64,000 bases of DNA. Origin: Flavobacteriaceae bacterium (GTDB lineage Bacteria > Bacteroidota > Bacteroidia > UKL13-3). A program made the translations under genes and the position numbers. Below, one piece after another: positions 63,383 through 64,000 of the stretch (positions within the stretch are counted from its first letter, which is position 1; each line of letters opens with the position of its first letter). The DNA lies in contig SHWZ01000003.1 in NCBI GenBank assembly GCA_009693575.1, positions 1 through 64,000 of the forward strand. The letters run 5' to 3'. The notes beneath the pieces were generated by a model. It was not told the DNA's origin, searched no databases, and saw nothing but the letters and a program-made list of their open reading frames with translations.

Positions 63383-64000
63383 TTACTTTATTGTCCCCAT
63401 TTTTACTACTTCAAAATCTGTAGCTTTAACCTTTTTGAGGGATTGCAACTCAGTGTCATTCCAGCGAGAATCAGGGGCTCCAGTAATAAACATATCCGAG
63501 CCAATGTCGGCCAAGATTATTCCATACGTTTTCATTGCTTTCAAAATTACTTGCACATTGGCTGGGAAAGTGCTCACATCAAAAGAAGCTTTCAAGCGGA
63601 GCTTAGCTCCCATTGGTAGTGATGTGCCAAGTGTTCCGGTGCCATTCACTTTGTGGAGGGCAGGATAAGTGTAGCCTTTATATACTTTCGGTTTGCTCAA
63701 TGAAAATCGAATGCAATGGTCAATTTTGCCAGATAATAATTCGTCGTAACGAACAAGGCAAGGAAGAATAGGAAGTCCAGCTGCATCGGCAGATGTCCAA
63801 CCTTCTGTTCTGTAGGTATTCGTTTTTAGGTCAAATATTGCTCCGCACGAAGCCTCCCAACCACTCCCGCTCTGACTTGAATTATACATTTCGTAGAGTT
63901 TGTTGTTTTCCAAATCAACAGTAAGTACATGGCTATCCCCAACTCCATTGGCTTCGATGGCTGCAGTGAGTGGCACAGGATATGGGCCAGGGTCGCTTTC
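63383..64000 (-). CDS. Hypothetical protein (partial, 5' part beyond window)
   Basis: The last 205 residues are visible and the frame stays open to the window edge (ESDPGPYPVPLTAAIEANG), so the true start lies outside. The visible part reads LTVDLENNKLYEMYNSSQSG, WTSADAAGLPILPCLVRYDELLSGKIDHCIRFSLSKPKV and FMITGAPDSRWND-like sequence near the end. This resembles a domain of large secreted bacterial proteins that I have seen only as 'hypothetical'. GTG 63976 is a possible internal start but not needed. I make no function call. Confidence 0.8.
   Translation of the reverse strand, partial: ESDPGPYPVPLTAAIEANGVGDSHVLTVDLENNKLYEMYNSSQSGSGWEASCGAIFDLKTNTYRTEGWTSADAAGLPILPCLVRYDELLSGKIDHCIRFSLSKPKVYKGYTYPALHKVNGTGTLGTSLPMGAKLRLKASFDVSTFPANVQVILKAMKTYGIILADIGSDMFITGAPDSRWNDTELQSLKKVKATDFEVVKMGTIK

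Overview
The window is a compact bacterial chromosome segment from a member of the phylum Bacteroidota, most likely Chitinophagales or a related order. The evidence is: type IX secretion (T9SS) sorting domains of both type A and type B; a TonB receptor/DUF4249 pair and an outer-membrane barrel/GLPGLI pair; Bacteroidota -7 promoter boxes (TAnnTTTG) in front of many genes; few Shine-Dalgarno sequences; and a tRNA gene without encoded CCA. No phage, transposase, CRISPR array or rRNA was seen. The window looks like housekeeping chromosome mixed with cell-surface genes.

Layout. 1-1.7 kb: the 5' part of queA (cut by the window edge), a small unknown ORF and tRNA-His, all on the minus strand. 1.8-6.8 kb: a DUF1573 protein and a large T9SS type B protein. 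6.8-8.6 kb: a minus-strand lemA-TPM-TPM operon. 8.7-10.5 kb: a DnaQ-like exonuclease and a luciferase-like flavin oxidoreductase. 10.5-15.0 kb: a TonB receptor, a DUF4249 lipoprotein and ychF. 15.1-26.3 kb: two ~5.5-kb minus-strand paralogues encoding giant multidomain T9SS proteins, duplicated in tandem together with their terminators. 26.4-31.0 kb: tsaB, an MBL-rhodanese-rhodanese protein, an SDR and an aldehyde dehydrogenase. 31.0-37.3 kb: a membrane-anchored DUF3352-like protein, a barrel/GLPGLI pair and a hexapeptide acyltransferase. 37.4-42.3 kb: arginine decarboxylase (minus), then thrS-infC-rpmI-rplT closed by a double terminator. 42.3-45.3 kb: a 47-aa zinc-ribbon-like protein overlapping a GH92 mannosidase gene. 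45.3-48.1 kb (minus): a glycosyltransferase, a YdeI-like protein and an unrecognised protein. 48.2-56.3 kb: M48 protease, folB, creD, dnaK, radA-tsaC and a stand-alone T9SS sorting domain. 56.3-58.3 kb (minus): a LysM lytic transglycosylase and a thioredoxin-fold protein. 58.5-63.4 kb: thiL, a LytTR response regulator and uvrA. A minus-strand gene runs off the right edge.

How the genes relate. Translation and tRNA modification are well represented (queA, tRNA-His, tsaB, tsaC, thrS, infC, rpmI, rplT, ychF). The rest is mainly surface and envelope biology: secreted T9SS proteins, outer-membrane receptors, a mannosidase and cell-wall hydrolysis.

I did not find a convincing new defence or mobile system. 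The observations most worth a second look are the mosaic near-identical blocks in the giant surface-protein pair, a palindromic repeat inserted in frame inside the GH92 gene, -7 boxes so close to start codons that leaderless mRNAs are predicted, a poly-G tract inside a predicted outer-membrane-protein promoter, a protein that is only a T9SS sorting domain, and a short zinc-ribbon ORF that overlaps its neighbour by ATGAATAA.
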